DNA of 64,000 bases from Prevotella sp. (GCA_003447235.1 DLZV01000012.1:5356-69355); one strand, 5' to 3'; counted from the first letter of the stretch, positions 25,983-37,988 are shown. Notes: generated by a model not told the origin, from the letters alone. A program made the numbers and translations.

Positions 25983-26012
25983 ATCTATAAGGATTTGGTT
26001 GTCGTTTGATAG

Positions 26013-26366
26013 TTATAACAGGAAGATGTTGATGATGTCCTCGATGATGTCGCCGAGAATCCGCCCTTTCTTGTAGCGGTCTCTGTCGCGCCATTCGTCC
26101 TCCTGCTCGAAGAGCGAGGGTGGGTCTGGTACCCAGAAGGGCCCCACCTTGAAATGGCTTACGTCCACTTTCCGTTTGGTTTTTGCGCCGTGGAGCATGA
26201 CCGACGGTGCGGTTATGGTGTCGCGCTCCACCTCCAGCTTGATGAGATACTGGCGGTAGGGCTGCGGCGTCCAGCGTGGGACGGGTGTTGAAGCCGCCGA
26301 CGGCAGCAGGGCTGTCAGCAGCAGGGTGGCCGCAAGGGCCGGTCCCATGATCATCTTTCTTCTCAT
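26013..26366 (-). CDS. Small exported protein embedded between sufB and sufC
   Basis: A 117-residue protein. The ATG at 26364-26366 is preceded by a strong GAAGGAGGAGCA ribosome-binding site, which decides the start. The first ~26 residues (MRRKMIMGPALAATLLLTAL, then PSAAS) are a signal peptide without a lipobox. The mature part has no cysteine; it contains YRQYLIKLEVERDTI, SHFKVGPFWVPDPP and a charged RDRDRYKKG before a hydrophobic end DIIEDIINIFLL. Position (49 bp after sufB, 30 bp before sufC, same strand) means co-transcription with the suf genes, which act in the cytoplasm. An exported member is unexpected. I recognise no family. Confidence 0.75.
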   Translation of the reverse strand: MRRKMIMGPALAATLLLTALLPSAASTPVPRWTPQPYRQYLIKLEVERDTITAPSVMLHGAKTKRKVDVSHFKVGPFWVPDPPSLFEQEDEWRDRDRYKKGRILGDIIEDIINIFLL

Positions 26367-26415
26367 TGCTCCTCCTTCTTTTGTTGGTCTTGCCGCGTCG
26401 TGGCCTGTGGAAGCG

Positions 26416-27867
26416 TTATCCCACCGTGCCCTCCAGCGAGACGCTGAGCAACTTCTGTGCCTCGACGGCAAACTCCATCGGCAGCTTGTTAAGCACCTCC
26501 TTGGCGTAGCCGTTGACGATGAGTCCCACGGCCTCCTCCATCGGGATGCCCCGCTGGTTGCAGTAGAAGAGCTGGTCCTCCGAGATCTTGGACGTGGTCG
26601 CCTCGTGCTCGAATACTGCGGTGTCGTTGTGGGCGTCCATGTAGGGGAACGTGTGAGCTCCGCAGTCGCTGCCGAGCAGCAGTGAGTCGCAGCTGGAGTA
26701 GTTGCGCGCATTGTCGGCGTTGGCCGTAGCCATGACGAGGCCGCGGTAGCTGTTCTGGCTGTGTCCGGCGGAAATGCCCTTGGAGATGATGGTAGAACGC
26801 GTGTTCTTGCCGATGTGGATCATCTTTGTGCCCGTGTCTGCCTCCTGGTAGTTGTTGGTCACGGCCACGCTGTAGAACTCTGCTACGGAGTCGTTGCCGC
26901 GCAGCAGACACGAGGGATATTTCCACGTGATGGCCGATCCCGTCTCCACCTGTGTCCAGGAGAGTTTGGAGTGGTCGCCGCGCAGGTCGCCACGCTTCGT
27001 CACGAGATTGAGCACACCGCCCCGTCCGTGTTCGTCGCCTGGATACCAGTTTTGGACGGTGGAGTATTTCACCTCGGCCCGGTCCATGACGATGATCTCA
27101 ACGATGGCCGCATGGAGCTGGTTCTCGTCGCGCATCGGGGCTGTGCAGCCCTCCAAATAGGAGACGTAGGAATCGTCGTCGGCAACGATCAAGGTGCGCT
27201 CAAACTGTCCCGTATTGCGGGCGTTGATGCGGAAATAGCTGCTCAGTTCCATCGGGCAGCGTACACCCTTGGGGATATAGACGAAGGATCCGTCGGAGAA
27301 CACCGCCGAGTTGAGCGCGGCAAAGAAGTTGTCGCCGTAGGGGACGACCGTGCCCAGGTACTGCCTGACGAGGTCCGGGTGGGTCTGTATGGCCTCGCCG
27401 ATGGAGCAGAAGATCACGCCCTTCTCCCGCAGCTTCTCCTTGAATGTTGTCTTGACCGACACGGAGTCCATGATGGCATCGACCGCCGTGCCACTCAGTG
27501 CGAGTCGCTCCTCCAGGGGAATGCCCAGTTTGTCGAAAGTCTTCTCCAGTTCGGGGTCTATCTCCTTGTTCTGCGGCTTCTTCGCAAGCGGGTCTGCGTA
27601 GTAGGAGATGGCCTGGTAGTCGATGGGCGGGATGTGCACATGTCCCCATGTGGGCTGCTTGAGCGTCTGCCAATGGCGGAAGGCGCGCAGGCGAAACTCC
27701 AGCATCCACTCGGGCTCGTGCTTCTTTTGTGAGATCAGGCGCACGATGTCCTCGTTGAGACCCACGGGGATGATGTCGGTCTCCACGTCGGTGGTGAAGC
27801 CGTACTCATATTTCTTGTCGGCTATCTCCCGCACCAATGCGTTCTTCTCTTCTTTTATTTCTTCCAT
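26416..27867 (-). CDS. sufB: Fe-S cluster assembly protein SufB
   Basis: A 483-residue protein if started at 27867 ([20 protein letters not shown]), the usual SufB length; the frame extends upstream but without family sequence. Signatures include [32 protein letters not shown], and the C-terminal [20 protein letters not shown], with cysteines used in cluster assembly. First gene of the suf block, 160 bp after infB on the same strand. Confidence 0.95.
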   Translation of the reverse strand: MEEIKEEKNALVREIADKKYEYGFTTDVETDIIPVGLNEDIVRLISQKKHEPEWMLEFRLRAFRHWQTLKQPTWGHVHIPPIDYQAISYYADPLAKKPQNKEIDPELEKTFDKLGIPLEERLALSGTAVDAIMDSVSVKTTFKEKLREKGVIFCSIGEAIQTHPDLVRQYLGTVVPYGDNFFAALNSAVFSDGSFVYIPKGVRCPMELSSYFRINARNTGQFERTLIVADDDSYVSYLEGCTAPMRDENQLHAAIVEIIVMDRAEVKYSTVQNWYPGDEHGRGGVLNLVTKRGDLRGDHSKLSWTQVETGSAITWKYPSCLLRGNDSVAEFYSVAVTNNYQEADTGTKMIHIGKNTRSTIISKGISAGHSQNSYRGLVMATANADNARNYSSCDSLLLGSDCGAHTFPYMDAHNDTAVFEHEATTSKISEDQLFYCNQRGIPMEEAVGLIVNGYAKEVLNKLPMEFAVEAQKLLSVSLEGTVG

Positions 27868-28027
27868 TGTTTGAATGGTTCTGCTTTGAAAAACAGGCCG
27901 CAAGCGGCGCGCCGTCCTTTTGCGGTCGGCTGCCGTTGTGGCCATATTTTAATAAGGTAGGGGGCAGGCGGCTGCCGAGGGGCGGGCCGTAGGCAGTAGC
28001 CACGGCCGTTGAGTCCCCGCAGTCGGC

Positions 28028-31000
28028 TTAGAGCTTCTGCTCCACCTCGATCTCGGTGAAGGTCTCCAGGATGTCTCCCGCCTCGATGTCGTTGTAGTTG
28101 ACGAGCGAGATACCACACTCCAGACCCGTTGCCACCTCCTTGGCGTCGTCCTTGTAGCGCTTGAGCGCGCTGATGGCGGCGGTGTGGATGACGATACCGT
28201 CGCGGATGACGTGTGCCTTGTCCTTGTTGTGCACCTTGCCTTCGGTGACGAGACCACCGGCCACGGTGCCCACCTTGCTGATCTTGAAGACCTGGCGCAC
28301 CTCCACCTGGCCCGTGACGACCTCCTTCTTGACCTTGTCGAGCATGCCGACCATGGCACTCTTGATGTCGTCGAGTGCATCGTAGATGATGGAGTAGGTG
28401 TTGATCTCCACGCCTTCGCGGTCAGCCAGTTTGCGCGCGTCGGCAGACGGGCGCACCTGGAAGCCGACGATGACGGCGTCGGAAGCCGAGGCGAGCATGA
28501 CGTCGTTCTCGGAGATCTGTCCCACGGCCTTGCTGATGACGTTGACCTGCACCTTCTCCGTCGAGAGCTTGAGGAAGGAGTCGGCCAGTGCCTCCACCGA
28601 TCCGTTGGTGTCGCCCTTGACGATGATGTTGAGCTCATGGAACTCTCCGCGAGCGATGCGGTGGGAAATGTCGCCCAGCGTGAGGCGCTTCTGCGTGCGG
28701 AGGCCCTGCTCGCGCTGCAGCTGCTCGCGCTTGTTGGCAATCTCGCGGGCCTCCTGCTCCGTCTCGAGCACGTGGAACGTGTCGCCTGCCGTGGGCGCGC
28801 CGTTGAGTCCGAGGACGATACAGGGATCTGCGGGTCCGGCCTTCTCGATGCGCTGGTTGCGCTCATTGAAGAGGGCCTTGACCTTGCCCCATGAGGTGCC
28901 GGCGATCACGATGTCGCCCGTCTTCAGCGTGCCGTTGCTCACGAGCACCGTCGAGACGAAGCCGCGGCCCTTGTCGAGCGACGACTCGATGACCGTACCC
29001 GTGGCCTTGCGGTTGGGGTTGGCCTTCAGTTCGAGCAGGTCGGCCTCCAGGAGCACCTTGTCCATGAGCTCGTCCACGCCGATGCCCTTCTTGGCACTGA
29101 TCTCCTGACACTGATACTTGCCGCCCCACTCCTCCACCAGGAGGTTCATGTTGGCCAGGTCCTCGCGTATCTTGTCGGGGTTGGCTCCCGGCTTGTCTAT
29201 CTTGTTGATGGCAAAGACCATCGGTACGCCGGCGGCCTGTGCGTGGGCGATGGCCTCCTTGGTGGTAGGCATCACCGAGTCGTCGGCGGCAATGATGATG
29301 ATGGCGATATCCGTCACCTGCGCACCACGGGCACGCATGGCGGTGAAGGCCTCGTGGCCCGGCGTGTCGAGGAAGGTCACCTTGCTGCCGTTCTTCAGCG
29401 TCACGCTATAGGCACCGATGTGCTGGGTGATGCCACCAGCCTCGCCGGCGATGACGTTGGTGTTGCGGATGTGGTCGAGCAGCGAGGTCTTACCATGATC
29501 GACGTGGCCCATGACCGTGACGATCGGGGCGCGTGGCACGAGATCGTTCTCGTCGTCGGCCTCCTCGCTGACAGCCTCCTGCACCTCGGCGCTGACATAC
29601 TCCGTGGAGAATCCGAACTCGTCGGCCACGAGGTTGATGGTCTCGGCATCGAGACGCTGGTTGATGGAGACCATGATGCCCACCGACATGAGTGTGGAGA
29701 TGACTTTCGTCACGGGGACGTCCATCATCGTGGCCAGCTCCGATACGGTCACAAACTCCGTCAGTTTCAGCGTCTTGCTCTGCTTGCGCTCGGCGCGTGC
29801 CTCCTGGTTGAGCTTCTCCTGGGCAGCGTCGCGCTTCTCCTTGCGGTATTTGGCACCCTTCTTGTTCTGGGTCTTCGAGGTGAGGCGTGCCAAGGTCTCC
29901 TTGACCTGGCGTGCTACGGCCTCGTCATCGACCTCCAGCGGTTTGTTGCTGCGTCCGCGGTTCTTCTTCTTGCGCTTTCCGCCACCATCGGCCTGGCCCT
30001 GCTGTTGCTGCTGGCCCTGTTTCTTGCCCTGCTGGGCGGGCTGCTGGTTGGCAGCGGCATTGATATCGACGCGCTCCTTGTTGATGCGTACGCGCTTCTT
30101 CTTGCCCTGTCCGTTTTTCTCCTCGCGCTCCTTGCGTCGCTCCTCCTTGCTCTTCTTCTTCGGGCGCGTGTTTTGGTTGACGGTGCTGAGGTCGAGTTTG
30201 CCGAGCACGTTGAGCTTCGGCTGGTTGAGCAGCTTCTTCTCGTTCTGCGTCTGGAAGGGTGCGCCGCCCTCTGTCGTGGCGGGCTCCTGCTCCTTGCCCT
30301 CCTTTTGGGCGGTCTCAGTCTGTGCTGCCGCTGCGGGCTGTGGCTTCTCGCTCTTGGCGGGCTTGGCGGATTTCTGCTCCGTCTCCACGGCCTTGGCTGC
30401 GGGCTTGGCCTGCTCCTTGTTTTCCTTCTGAGCGTTCTCCTTCTGGGCCGCGGGCTTCTGGGCCACCTCCTTGTGGGCAGTCTCCTTCGGCTGCTCCTTC
30501 ACGGCCGGCTTCTCGGCCTTCGGTTCTGCCTTGTGCTGGGGTGTTGCCTCTTTCTGTGCGGGCTTCGGCTGCTCCTGCTTGGGCTGCTGTGGCTCCTGCT
30601 TGCGTACGGGCTTCTCCTCCTTGGCCTTGGGCTGGTCTGCCTTCGGCTTCTGGTCGGCTTTCTGTCCCGGCTTGCGGTTGAGCTGGTCGAGGTCGATCTT
30701 GCCCAGCGGGGTATAGGCCTGTATCTTTGTCAGACCGTCGTCGCCACGCTTCACGCCTCCCTGGGACTGCTTCTTCTTGCCGCCCTCTTTCGACTTCTTG
30801 GGGAACTTCTTGTCGGCGATGGCCTTCACTTGCTTATCCTTGTTAAACTGTGTGGCCAGGGCCTCATACTGCGCATCGCTGAGCTTGAAGTTGGGGTCGC
30901 CCTTCACTTCGCCCAGATTCGGCTTCTTCTCCAGAAATTCCACAGCCGTCTGGAGCCCGATGTTCAGCTCTCTAATTGCTTTGTTTAATCTGATACTCAT
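28028..31000 (-). CDS. infB: Translation initiation factor IF-2
   Basis: A 990-residue protein if started at 31000 ([20 protein letters not shown]); the ORF extends upstream without homologous sequence. After a short N-terminal helical domain comes a long Lys/Gln/Ala/Glu-rich linker (about residues 100-420). Then the IF2_N-type segment and the GTPase domain follow with [17 protein letters not shown] (G1), DTPGHEAF (G3) and [11 protein letters not shown] (G4), and the C-terminal domains II-IV ([20 protein letters not shown]). It places initiator tRNA on the 30S subunit. It lies downstream of nusA in the conserved rimP-nusA-infB order. Confidence 0.97.
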   Translation of the reverse strand: MSIRLNKAIRELNIGLQTAVEFLEKKPNLGEVKGDPNFKLSDAQYEALATQFNKDKQVKAIADKKFPKKSKEGGKKKQSQGGVKRGDDGLTKIQAYTPLGKIDLDQLNRKPGQKADQKPKADQPKAKEEKPVRKQEPQQPKQEQPKPAQKEATPQHKAEPKAEKPAVKEQPKETAHKEVAQKPAAQKENAQKENKEQAKPAAKAVETEQKSAKPAKSEKPQPAAAAQTETAQKEGKEQEPATTEGGAPFQTQNEKKLLNQPKLNVLGKLDLSTVNQNTRPKKKSKEERRKEREEKNGQGKKKRVRINKERVDINAAANQQPAQQGKKQGQQQQQGQADGGGKRKKKNRGRSNKPLEVDDEAVARQVKETLARLTSKTQNKKGAKYRKEKRDAAQEKLNQEARAERKQSKTLKLTEFVTVSELATMMDVPVTKVISTLMSVGIMVSINQRLDAETINLVADEFGFSTEYVSAEVQEAVSEEADDENDLVPRAPIVTVMGHVDHGKTSLLDHIRNTNVIAGEAGGITQHIGAYSVTLKNGSKVTFLDTPGHEAFTAMRARGAQVTDIAIIIIAADDSVMPTTKEAIAHAQAAGVPMVFAINKIDKPGANPDKIREDLANMNLLVEEWGGKYQCQEISAKKGIGVDELMDKVLLEADLLELKANPNRKATGTVIESSLDKGRGFVSTVLVSNGTLKTGDIVIAGTSWGKVKALFNERNQRIEKAGPADPCIVLGLNGAPTAGDTFHVLETEQEAREIANKREQLQREQGLRTQKRLTLGDISHRIARGEFHELNIIVKGDTNGSVEALADSFLKLSTEKVQVNVISKAVGQISENDVMLASASDAVIVGFQVRPSADARKLADREGVEINTYSIIYDALDDIKSAMVGMLDKVKKEVVTGQVEVRQVFKISKVGTVAGGLVTEGKVHNKDKAHVIRDGIVIHTAAISALKRYKDDAKEVATGLECGISLVNYNDIEAGDILETFTEIEVEQKL

Positions 31001-31243
31001 TAATATCTTAATAGAGGTAGGGGGTGCTGGTATTGATTTACGATGTGAGGGTGGCGCAGATGTTCCGAACATGGTGCGGACCAGTGCGGCCACACCCTAT
31101 GAGCCGCTGGTCAAAACCATCACCCGCCATTACCTTTTATCGGTGGAGACTGTCGTCCTCCACCCTTTCTCTTTGCTTCTTTCCTGATGTGTTGCCCTTC
31201 CTGAGAGGATGCGCCTTGTCGGCGCGGACAGGACGGCTCCATC
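31001..31243. other. nusA-infB spacer
   Basis: 243 bp within the rimP-nusA-infB unit; no gene, terminator or clear promoter recognised. Confidence 0.4.
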
Positions 31244-32506
31244 TTAGCTCTCAAACTCGGCCCTGAGGACCTTGATGACATTATCGACGGTCTCCTCCTC
31301 GAGGTCGGCCTTCTCGATAAGCATTTCGCGCGGAGCGTTGAGCACCTGGCGGGCCGTGTCGAGACCTATCTTCTTGATGGCTTCGATGACCCACTGGTCG
31401 ATCTCGTCGGAGAACTCGTCGAGGTAGATGTCCTCCTCGGCCTGGCTCTCGTCGAGCTCGCGGAAGACGTCGATGGTGTAGCCCGTGAGCATACTTGCCA
31501 GCTTGATGTTGAGACCGCTGCGTCCGATAGCGAGGCTCACCTCCTCGGGCTTGAGATAGACCTCGGCCTTCTTGTTCTCCTCGTCGATGGTGAGCGAGCT
31601 GACGCGGGCCGGGCTGAGGGCGCGCTGGATGAAGAGTTTGGTGTTGGCCGTCCAGGAAATGACGTCGATGTTCTCGCCACCGAGCTCCTTGACGATGCCA
31701 TGTACGCGGCTGCCGTGCACACCGACGCAGGCTCCCACCGGGTCGATGCGGTCGTCGTAGCTCTCCACGGCGATCTTGGCGCGGTCGCCCGGCATGCGTG
31801 CCACGCTCTTGATGGCGATCAGGCCGTCGGCAATCTCGGGCACCTCGGCCTCCAGCAGACGCTCCAGGAAGGCGGGCGCCGTGCGCGAGAGGATGATCTT
31901 CGGATTGTTGTTGGTGTTGTCCACGCGCAGGATGACGGCACGGATGGTGTCGCCCTTGTGGTAGTTGTCGCTCTGTATCTGCTCCGTCTTCGGCAGCAGC
32001 AGCTCGTTGTTCTCGTCGTCCACGAGCAGCACCTCGCGCTTCCAGACCTGATAGACCTCGGAGGAGATGACCTGGCCCACGCGGTCCTTGTACTTGTTGT
32101 AGAGCGAGTCGTGCTCCAGCTCCAGCACCTTGGCGGCCAGCGTCTGGCGCAAGTTGAGAATGGCGCGGCGGCCAAACTTCGCGAAGTCGATGCGCTCGGA
32201 GACCTCCTCGCCCACCTCGTAGTCGGGCTCGATCTTCTGAGCGTCCGTGAGCGACACCTCCTTGTACTCGTCCTTCACCTCGCCGTCGGCCACGACGATG
32301 CGGTTGCGGTATATCTCAAAGTCGCCCTTGTCAGGGTTGACGATGACGTCGAAGTTCTCGTCGGAGCCGAATATCTTCGCTATCACGCTGCGGAAGCTCT
32401 CCTCCAGCACGCTAACGAGGGTGGCACGGTCGATCTTCTTGGTGTCCTTAAACTCCTTGAAGGTCTCGATCATGTTCGGCATGTCTTCTTTTTTTCTTGC
32501 TGCCAT
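31244..32506 (-). CDS. nusA: Transcription termination/antitermination factor NusA
   Basis: A 420-residue protein with the N-terminal RNA-polymerase-binding domain, an S1 domain (YHKGDTIRAVILRVDNTNNN) and KH domains (GACVGVHGSRVHGIVKELGG, then ENIDVISW; SLAIGRSGLNIKLASMLTGY). It lacks the C-terminal acidic repeats of enterobacterial NusA, the normal form in Bacteroidota. It starts 3 bp after rimP on the same strand. Confidence 0.96.
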   Translation of the reverse strand: MAARKKEDMPNMIETFKEFKDTKKIDRATLVSVLEESFRSVIAKIFGSDENFDVIVNPDKGDFEIYRNRIVVADGEVKDEYKEVSLTDAQKIEPDYEVGEEVSERIDFAKFGRRAILNLRQTLAAKVLELEHDSLYNKYKDRVGQVISSEVYQVWKREVLLVDDENNELLLPKTEQIQSDNYHKGDTIRAVILRVDNTNNNPKIILSRTAPAFLERLLEAEVPEIADGLIAIKSVARMPGDRAKIAVESYDDRIDPVGACVGVHGSRVHGIVKELGGENIDVISWTANTKLFIQRALSPARVSSLTIDEENKKAEVYLKPEEVSLAIGRSGLNIKLASMLTGYTIDVFRELDESQAEEDIYLDEFSDEIDQWVIEAIKKIGLDTARQVLNAPREMLIEKADLEEETVDNVIKVLRAEFES

Positions 32507-32509
32507 AGC

Positions 32510-32977
32510 TTATTTGAAACTTATAATGTATTTCGTGTACTTTACCTCATTCATGTCGTAGTCGTAGTCCACGTCCATCATCACGGGACGCTTCTTGCCC
32601 TCTACCTTTACTTTCTCCGGCACGGAGACCGTGAAACGCGGGGTTTCCACGGCTTTGAGCGTGCCCTTCACTTTCTTGCCATCCTGTGTGAGGACCTCCA
32701 CCTCGTTGCCGATGTTGTTCACATACTGCTGGGGTACCTTGAAGGGCTGGCCCAGTCCGGTGGATCCCACCTCCAGCTCGTAGTCCTCTTCGTCACGGCT
32801 CAGATGGTCCTCGATGTAGCGGCTCAGATCCGCGCAGTCGTCCACCCACACGCCGTCGGCGTGGTCTATTTCTACGACGATGCGATCGTCGGTGCCAACC
32901 TGAACATCTACGAGGAAGTATTCCTTCCCCGCAAGCCATTCCTCAACTAATCTTTTTACGACGTTCTTGTCTATCAT
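32510..32977 (-). CDS. rimP: Ribosome maturation factor RimP
   Basis: A 155-residue protein needed for 30S maturation. Typical features are the N-terminal alpha/beta domain (FLVDVQVGTDDRIVVEID, DDCADLSRYIEDHL), the family motif YELEVGSTGLGQPFKVP, and a C-terminal SH3-like domain. First gene of the rimP-nusA-infB operon, behind a good promoter. Confidence 0.95.
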   Translation of the reverse strand: MIDKNVVKRLVEEWLAGKEYFLVDVQVGTDDRIVVEIDHADGVWVDDCADLSRYIEDHLSRDEEDYELEVGSTGLGQPFKVPQQYVNNIGNEVEVLTQDGKKVKGTLKAVETPRFTVSVPEKVKVEGKKRPVMMDVDYDYDMNEVKYTKYIISFK

Positions 32978-32997
32978 AAACGTTTATATAAATAAAA

Positions 32998-33023
32998 ATG
33001 AGGAGCTTCCGCAAGCCCCTCAT
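32998..33023 (-). promoter_or_regulatory. Leader hairpin before rimP
   Basis: ATGAGG-A-GCTT / AAGC-C-CCTCAT forms a short stem-loop between the rimP promoter and its start. Its effect is unknown. Confidence 0.4.
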
Positions 33024-33037
33024 TCCTCTGAACGGTG

Positions 33038-33069
33038 CAAAGGTACGAAGAAAATCGCACTTGGCCAAA
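33038..33069 (-). promoter_or_regulatory. Promoter of the rimP-nusA-infB operon
   Basis: On the minus strand TTTG (33066-33069), a 20-bp gap, then TACCTTTG (33038-33045): a full match to the Bacteroidota consensus, about 60 bp before rimP. Confidence 0.75.
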
Positions 33070-34020
33070 CTTTTCCGTTGTTTTCTGCCTCGTTTGCCTG
33101 CTTTTCTGGGTCCCCACGTGTTCGCGTGCCATTTTAGGGCCTCAGAACCCCTTGGCGGGTCACTATTTCAACGGACGCGGGAGGGTGGAAAACTGGGCAC
33201 CTTCCGCGGGGTAACTTACCTATCACCCTGATGGTTGCTTGTCTCTTGCCTCGATCCTAACTTATTCCCAAAGTCGCAGTCGGTGGTCCCTATAGTTCGC
33301 TGCCTGTGGGCTTTCCTATTCCCAGTCTGTAGGCTCTCTGGTTCGCGGTCTCCGGTTAGGTGCCCGCCCCGCATCGTAATAACATAATAACATAATAACA
33401 TAATAACGTTTAACGTTTTTGTTTTGACGTGCGCTTTTTCTCGTTGTCACACGTCACGTTGTCACATTGTCACGTTTTTGATTTGGCGAGAGGAATGGCT
33501 GCGACCTTACATTATAACGTTAAACGTTAACATGTTATGATGCCCCTCCTTTTCTGTCCTCCCAGCGGTCTGCACCCTTCGTTTCTCCTTATTATATTAT
33601 ATTATATTATATTATATTATTTGCCTCTACTCTACTTTATTCTACCGTACTCTATTATGTCCCTTCCCTGCTCTGTTTGCCGAAATGGTTGACGCACAAT
33701 GCGGTCTGTGTCTGTGGGCAGCTCGGAAGACCGCTCGATGGTGGGAGAAGGGAAGGTAAAAGATCTGGAAATGGGTCATGGAACCACTCTATTTCTCTGT
33801 CAAACTACAGCATATCGGATGTAATGAGAATGTAATATTGGGTTGATTTAGCGCAAGATACCTATAAAAAGAGGGCATTTTCTTGCACAAATAGGGTATT
33901 GATGTGCAAAAAAGGGTGGATTTCTTCAAGATTTATTTGTGAAAACGGAATTTTTTCCGTTCCTTTGCACCCGAAATTTTGAAAGAGAAAACAAAGTAAC
34001 AACATTTTAACAAGATTATC
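33070..34020. other. Divergent intergenic region rich in simple and inverted repeats
   Basis: No gene seen in about 950 bp between rimP and acpP. It holds four 8-bp units [AG]TAATAAC (33376-33407), six ATTAT units (33591-33620), and a perfect 13-bp inverted pair AACGTTTAACGTT / AACGTTAAACGTT (33405-33417 and 33516-33528). Several GTCAC words lie between 33426 and 33476. Near the acpP end, AACGGAA/TTCCGTT (33944-33961) lies over a TTCCTTTG promoter-like box (33960-33967). Confidence 0.7.
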
Positions 34021-34257
34021 ATGTCAGAAATTGCAGCACAGGTTAAGAACATTATCGTAGATAAGTTGGGTGTAGATGCAGAGGAGGTCACTCCGGAGAA
34101 GAGCTTCACCAACGATTTGGGTGCCGACTCTCTCGACACTGTCGAGCTCATCATGGAGTTTGAGAAGGAGTTTGGTATCTCCATCCCCGACGATCAGGCA
34201 GAGAAGATCTCTACCGTAGGCGACGCCATCGCATACATCGAGAACAACGCTAAGTAA
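34021..34257 (+). CDS. acpP: Acyl carrier protein
   Basis: A 78-residue acidic protein. The phosphopantetheine attachment serine is S37 in [18 protein letters not shown]. It carries growing acyl chains in type II fatty-acid synthesis. It is followed by fabF, the standard order, after a 184-bp spacer that contains a 7-bp repeat. Confidence 0.97.
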   Translation: MSEIAAQVKNIIVDKLGVDAEEVTPEKSFTNDLGADSLDTVELIMEFEKEFGISIPDDQAEKISTVGDAIAYIENNAK

Positions 34258-34314
34258 GCGTCTTCTGTCTCTACGGTATCGTTTTTTACATTAGGACAGA
34301 CACATATATTGGGT

Positions 34315-34342
34315 GTCGGGCGTCAGGCGTCAGGTGTCAGGT
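34315..34342. repeat. Four 7-bp tandem units between acpP and fabF
   Basis: GTCGGGC, GTCAGGC, GTCAGGT, GTCAGGT in tandem. A TATATTGGG / CCCAATATA pair (about 34305 and 34404) could fold the spacer into one hairpin that carries the repeat. Confidence 0.7.
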
Positions 34343-34441
34343 GTGGATAGCCCGGCTAAGGGCAAATTCGCTACTTACGACACTGTAAGCCCCGCACGGC
34401 GCCCAATATACGTTTTCATCAATCGATAAGACACTATATAC

Positions 34442-35693
34442 ATGGAACTGAAAAGAGTTGTCGTAACGGGTCTCGGCGCTGTCACCCCGCTGGGAAACAC
34501 TCCCGAGGAGACTTGGGAGAACATGGTCAAGGGTGTGAGCGGCGCAGCTCCGATTACGCTGTTCGACGCCACCAACTTCAAGACCCAGTTTGCCTGTGAG
34601 GTGAAAAACTGGAATCCCAACGAGTGGATCGACCGCAAGGACGCCCGCAAGATGGACCGCTACGCACAGTTGGCCATGGCCAGTGCCGTGCAGGGTGTGA
34701 AGGACAGCGGCCTCGACCTCGACCAGGTCGATAAGAACCGCGTCGGCGTGATCTATGGTGTAGGTATCGGCGGTATCAAGACGTTTGAGGAGGAGGCTTC
34801 CTACTACGCTCTCAACAAGGAGAAAGGTCCCCGCTTCTCGCCGTTCTTCATCCCGAAGATGATCGCCGACATCGCCGCTGGACAGATCAGCATCCACTTC
34901 GGCTTCCACGGACCCAACTTCACCACCACCAGCGCCTGTGCCTCTTCGACCAATGCGCTGGCCGACGCTTTCAACCTGCTGCGCCTCGGCAAGGCCGACG
35001 TGATCGTGGCCGGTGGTGCGGAGGCTGCCATCTGCGAGTGTGGTGTGGGTGGCTTCAACGCCATGAAGGCCCTTTCGACGCGCAATGATGACCCGACCCA
35101 CGCCAGCCGTCCTTTCTCGGCCAGCCGCGACGGATTCGTGATGGGCGAGGGTGCCGGCTGCCTCATCCTCGAGGAGCTGGAGCACGCCAAGGCGCGTGGA
35201 GCCAGAATCTACGCCGAGATGGTGGGCGAGGGCGAGAGTGCCGACGCTTATCACCTCACGGCTTCCCATCCCGAGGGACTGGGTGCGAAACTGGTGATGG
35301 AGGCCGCCCTGGCCGACGCTCAGTTGCGGCCGGAGGATATTGACTATATCAACGTACACGGCACGTCCACCCATGTGGGCGACATCTCCGAGGCCAAGGC
35401 CATCAAGGAGGTCTTCGGCGAGCACGCCTACAAGCTCAATATCTCCTCCACGAAGTCTATGACGGGCCACTTGCTCGGAGCTGCTGGAGCCGTAGAGGCC
35501 CTGGCCTGCGTCAAGGCCGTGAGCGAGGACATCGTCCCCCCGACCATCAATCACGACGAGGAGGACAAGGACCCGGAGATCGACTACGCACTCAACTATA
35601 CTTTCAACCAGGCACAGAAGCGTACCGTTCGTGCGGCCCTGAGCAACACGTTCGGCTTCGGCGGACACAACGCCTGCGTTATCTTCAAGAAGT

Positions 35694-35704
<11 letters not shown>
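34442..35704 (+). CDS. fabF: 3-oxoacyl-ACP synthase II (FabF)
   Basis: A 420-residue condensing enzyme. The active-site cysteine is in TTTSACASSTNALADAF, the two histidines in VHGTSTHVGDISEAKAI and STKSMTGHLLGAAGAVEALA, and the terminal loop is SNTFGFGGHNACVIF. It extends malonyl-ACP with acyl-ACP in fatty-acid synthesis. Its stop overlaps the rnc start by 11 bp. Confidence 0.97.
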
Positions 35705-36806
<1,102 letters not shown>

Positions 36807-36873
36807 AACAATCGAGTCTGCGGGTAGCAGCACCTGATGCGCCCGCCGATTCATCATTCCTTTTTTCTTTATT

Positions 36874-37794
36874 ATGAGCAACACGTTCAAAGGTTTCGCA
36901 GCGGGTATTATCGCTGCGATTTTCTATGGTACAAACCCCTTGGGCACGCTATTCCTCTACCAGGACGAGATCAACCCTACGTCGGTCCTCGTCTGGCGCT
37001 ACGCCATTGCCTCGCTGCTGTTTCTTGCATGGATGGTGGCGAAGCGGGAGAGTTTTCATCTGCGCCTCGGACCCGCCATCCGCATGGCCGTCTTGGGCAC
37101 ATTCATGGCCATGTCCTCGGCCACGCTCTACCTCAGTTTCAAGTACATGGACGCAGGAATCGCCAGTACGATCCTCTTCAGCTACCCCATCATCACGGGC
37201 GTGCTGATGACGGCGTTCTTCCATGAGCGCATCACCTGGTCCACCACCTTCTCCATCCTCCTGGCCGTCACGGGCATAGGACTGCTCTATCGTGGTGGCG
37301 ACAATGCCACGCTCTCCACGGTGGGCGTGGCGCTGGTCCTGCTCTCGTCGCTCTTCTACGCCTTCTACATCATCGGCGTCAACCAGACCCACACAGGGCT
37401 CTCCGCCATCCAGTTTACGTTCTGGGTGGTCTTGTTTGGCTTGATCTCCCTGCTCGTCCTGTCCGTTATCATGGGCGAGCAGATCCAGGTGCTCTCCACT
37501 CCGAAGCAATGGGCCTGTGCTGCCCAGTTGGCCTTGCTGCCCACGGTGCTCAGCCTCTACTTCATGAACATCGCCATCGAAAAAGTCGGCAGTACGCCCT
37601 CCGCCATCATGGGTGCTGTGGAGCCTGTTACGGCCGTCTTCATCGGCGTGCTCATCTTCGGCGAGTCCTTCTCCCTTCGCCTCTTCGTCGGCATTGTGCT
37701 CATCCTCTCGGCCGTCATCCTGCTGGTGCTTTCCAAGAAAAAGAAGAACGTCGAGAGCCACGAGGAGCGTCCTCTGCGGGCCAAGCGTCGCTGA
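36874..37794 (+). CDS. EamA/DMT-family transporter
   Basis: A 306-residue protein with about ten membrane helices in two EamA repeats (FKGFAAGIIAAIFYGTNPLG, TTFSILLAVTGIGLLYRGGD, IMGAVEPVTAVFIGVLIFGE, IVLILSAVILLVLSKKKK). Such proteins export or import small metabolites; the substrate is unknown. It lies 67 bp after rnc on the same strand. Confidence 0.88.
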   Translation: MSNTFKGFAAGIIAAIFYGTNPLGTLFLYQDEINPTSVLVWRYAIASLLFLAWMVAKRESFHLRLGPAIRMAVLGTFMAMSSATLYLSFKYMDAGIASTILFSYPIITGVLMTAFFHERITWSTTFSILLAVTGIGLLYRGGDNATLSTVGVALVLLSSLFYAFYIIGVNQTHTGLSAIQFTFWVVLFGLISLLVLSVIMGEQIQVLSTPKQWACAAQLALLPTVLSLYFMNIAIEKVGSTPSAIMGAVEPVTAVFIGVLIFGESFSLRLFVGIVLILSAVILLVLSKKKKNVESHEERPLRAKRR

Positions 37795-37953
37795 CGCCTT
37801 TTTACCTCTGGCGCTGCCTTCGTCTTGGGCGGCTGTAGTTTGCCCTGCTTAGCCTTATTATTGCTTCCGCAGATAGGACTACAACGCCTTCCGCGCCGTA
37901 TGAGGCCCGTAGCGGCACTTCTAAGCAACGAAAACCACATTGCTTGAACGAGC

Positions 37954-37988
37954 AAGGCCTTCCCTGCCAGCGCGGCAGAGAAGGCCTT
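37954..37988. terminator. Bidirectional terminator between the transporter and aspA
   Basis: AAGGCCTT ... AAGGCCTT (self-complementary arms) with an inner CTGCC/GGCAG stem. Confidence 0.7.

Noticed and set aside
27868..27945. N-terminal extension of sufB
   Set aside because: The 26 extra residues are Arg-rich and unlike SufB; the start at 27867 gives the normal family length.
31001..31093. N-terminal extension of infB
   Set aside because: The extra residues do not resemble IF-2, and [12 protein letters not shown] is the usual Bacteroidota start.
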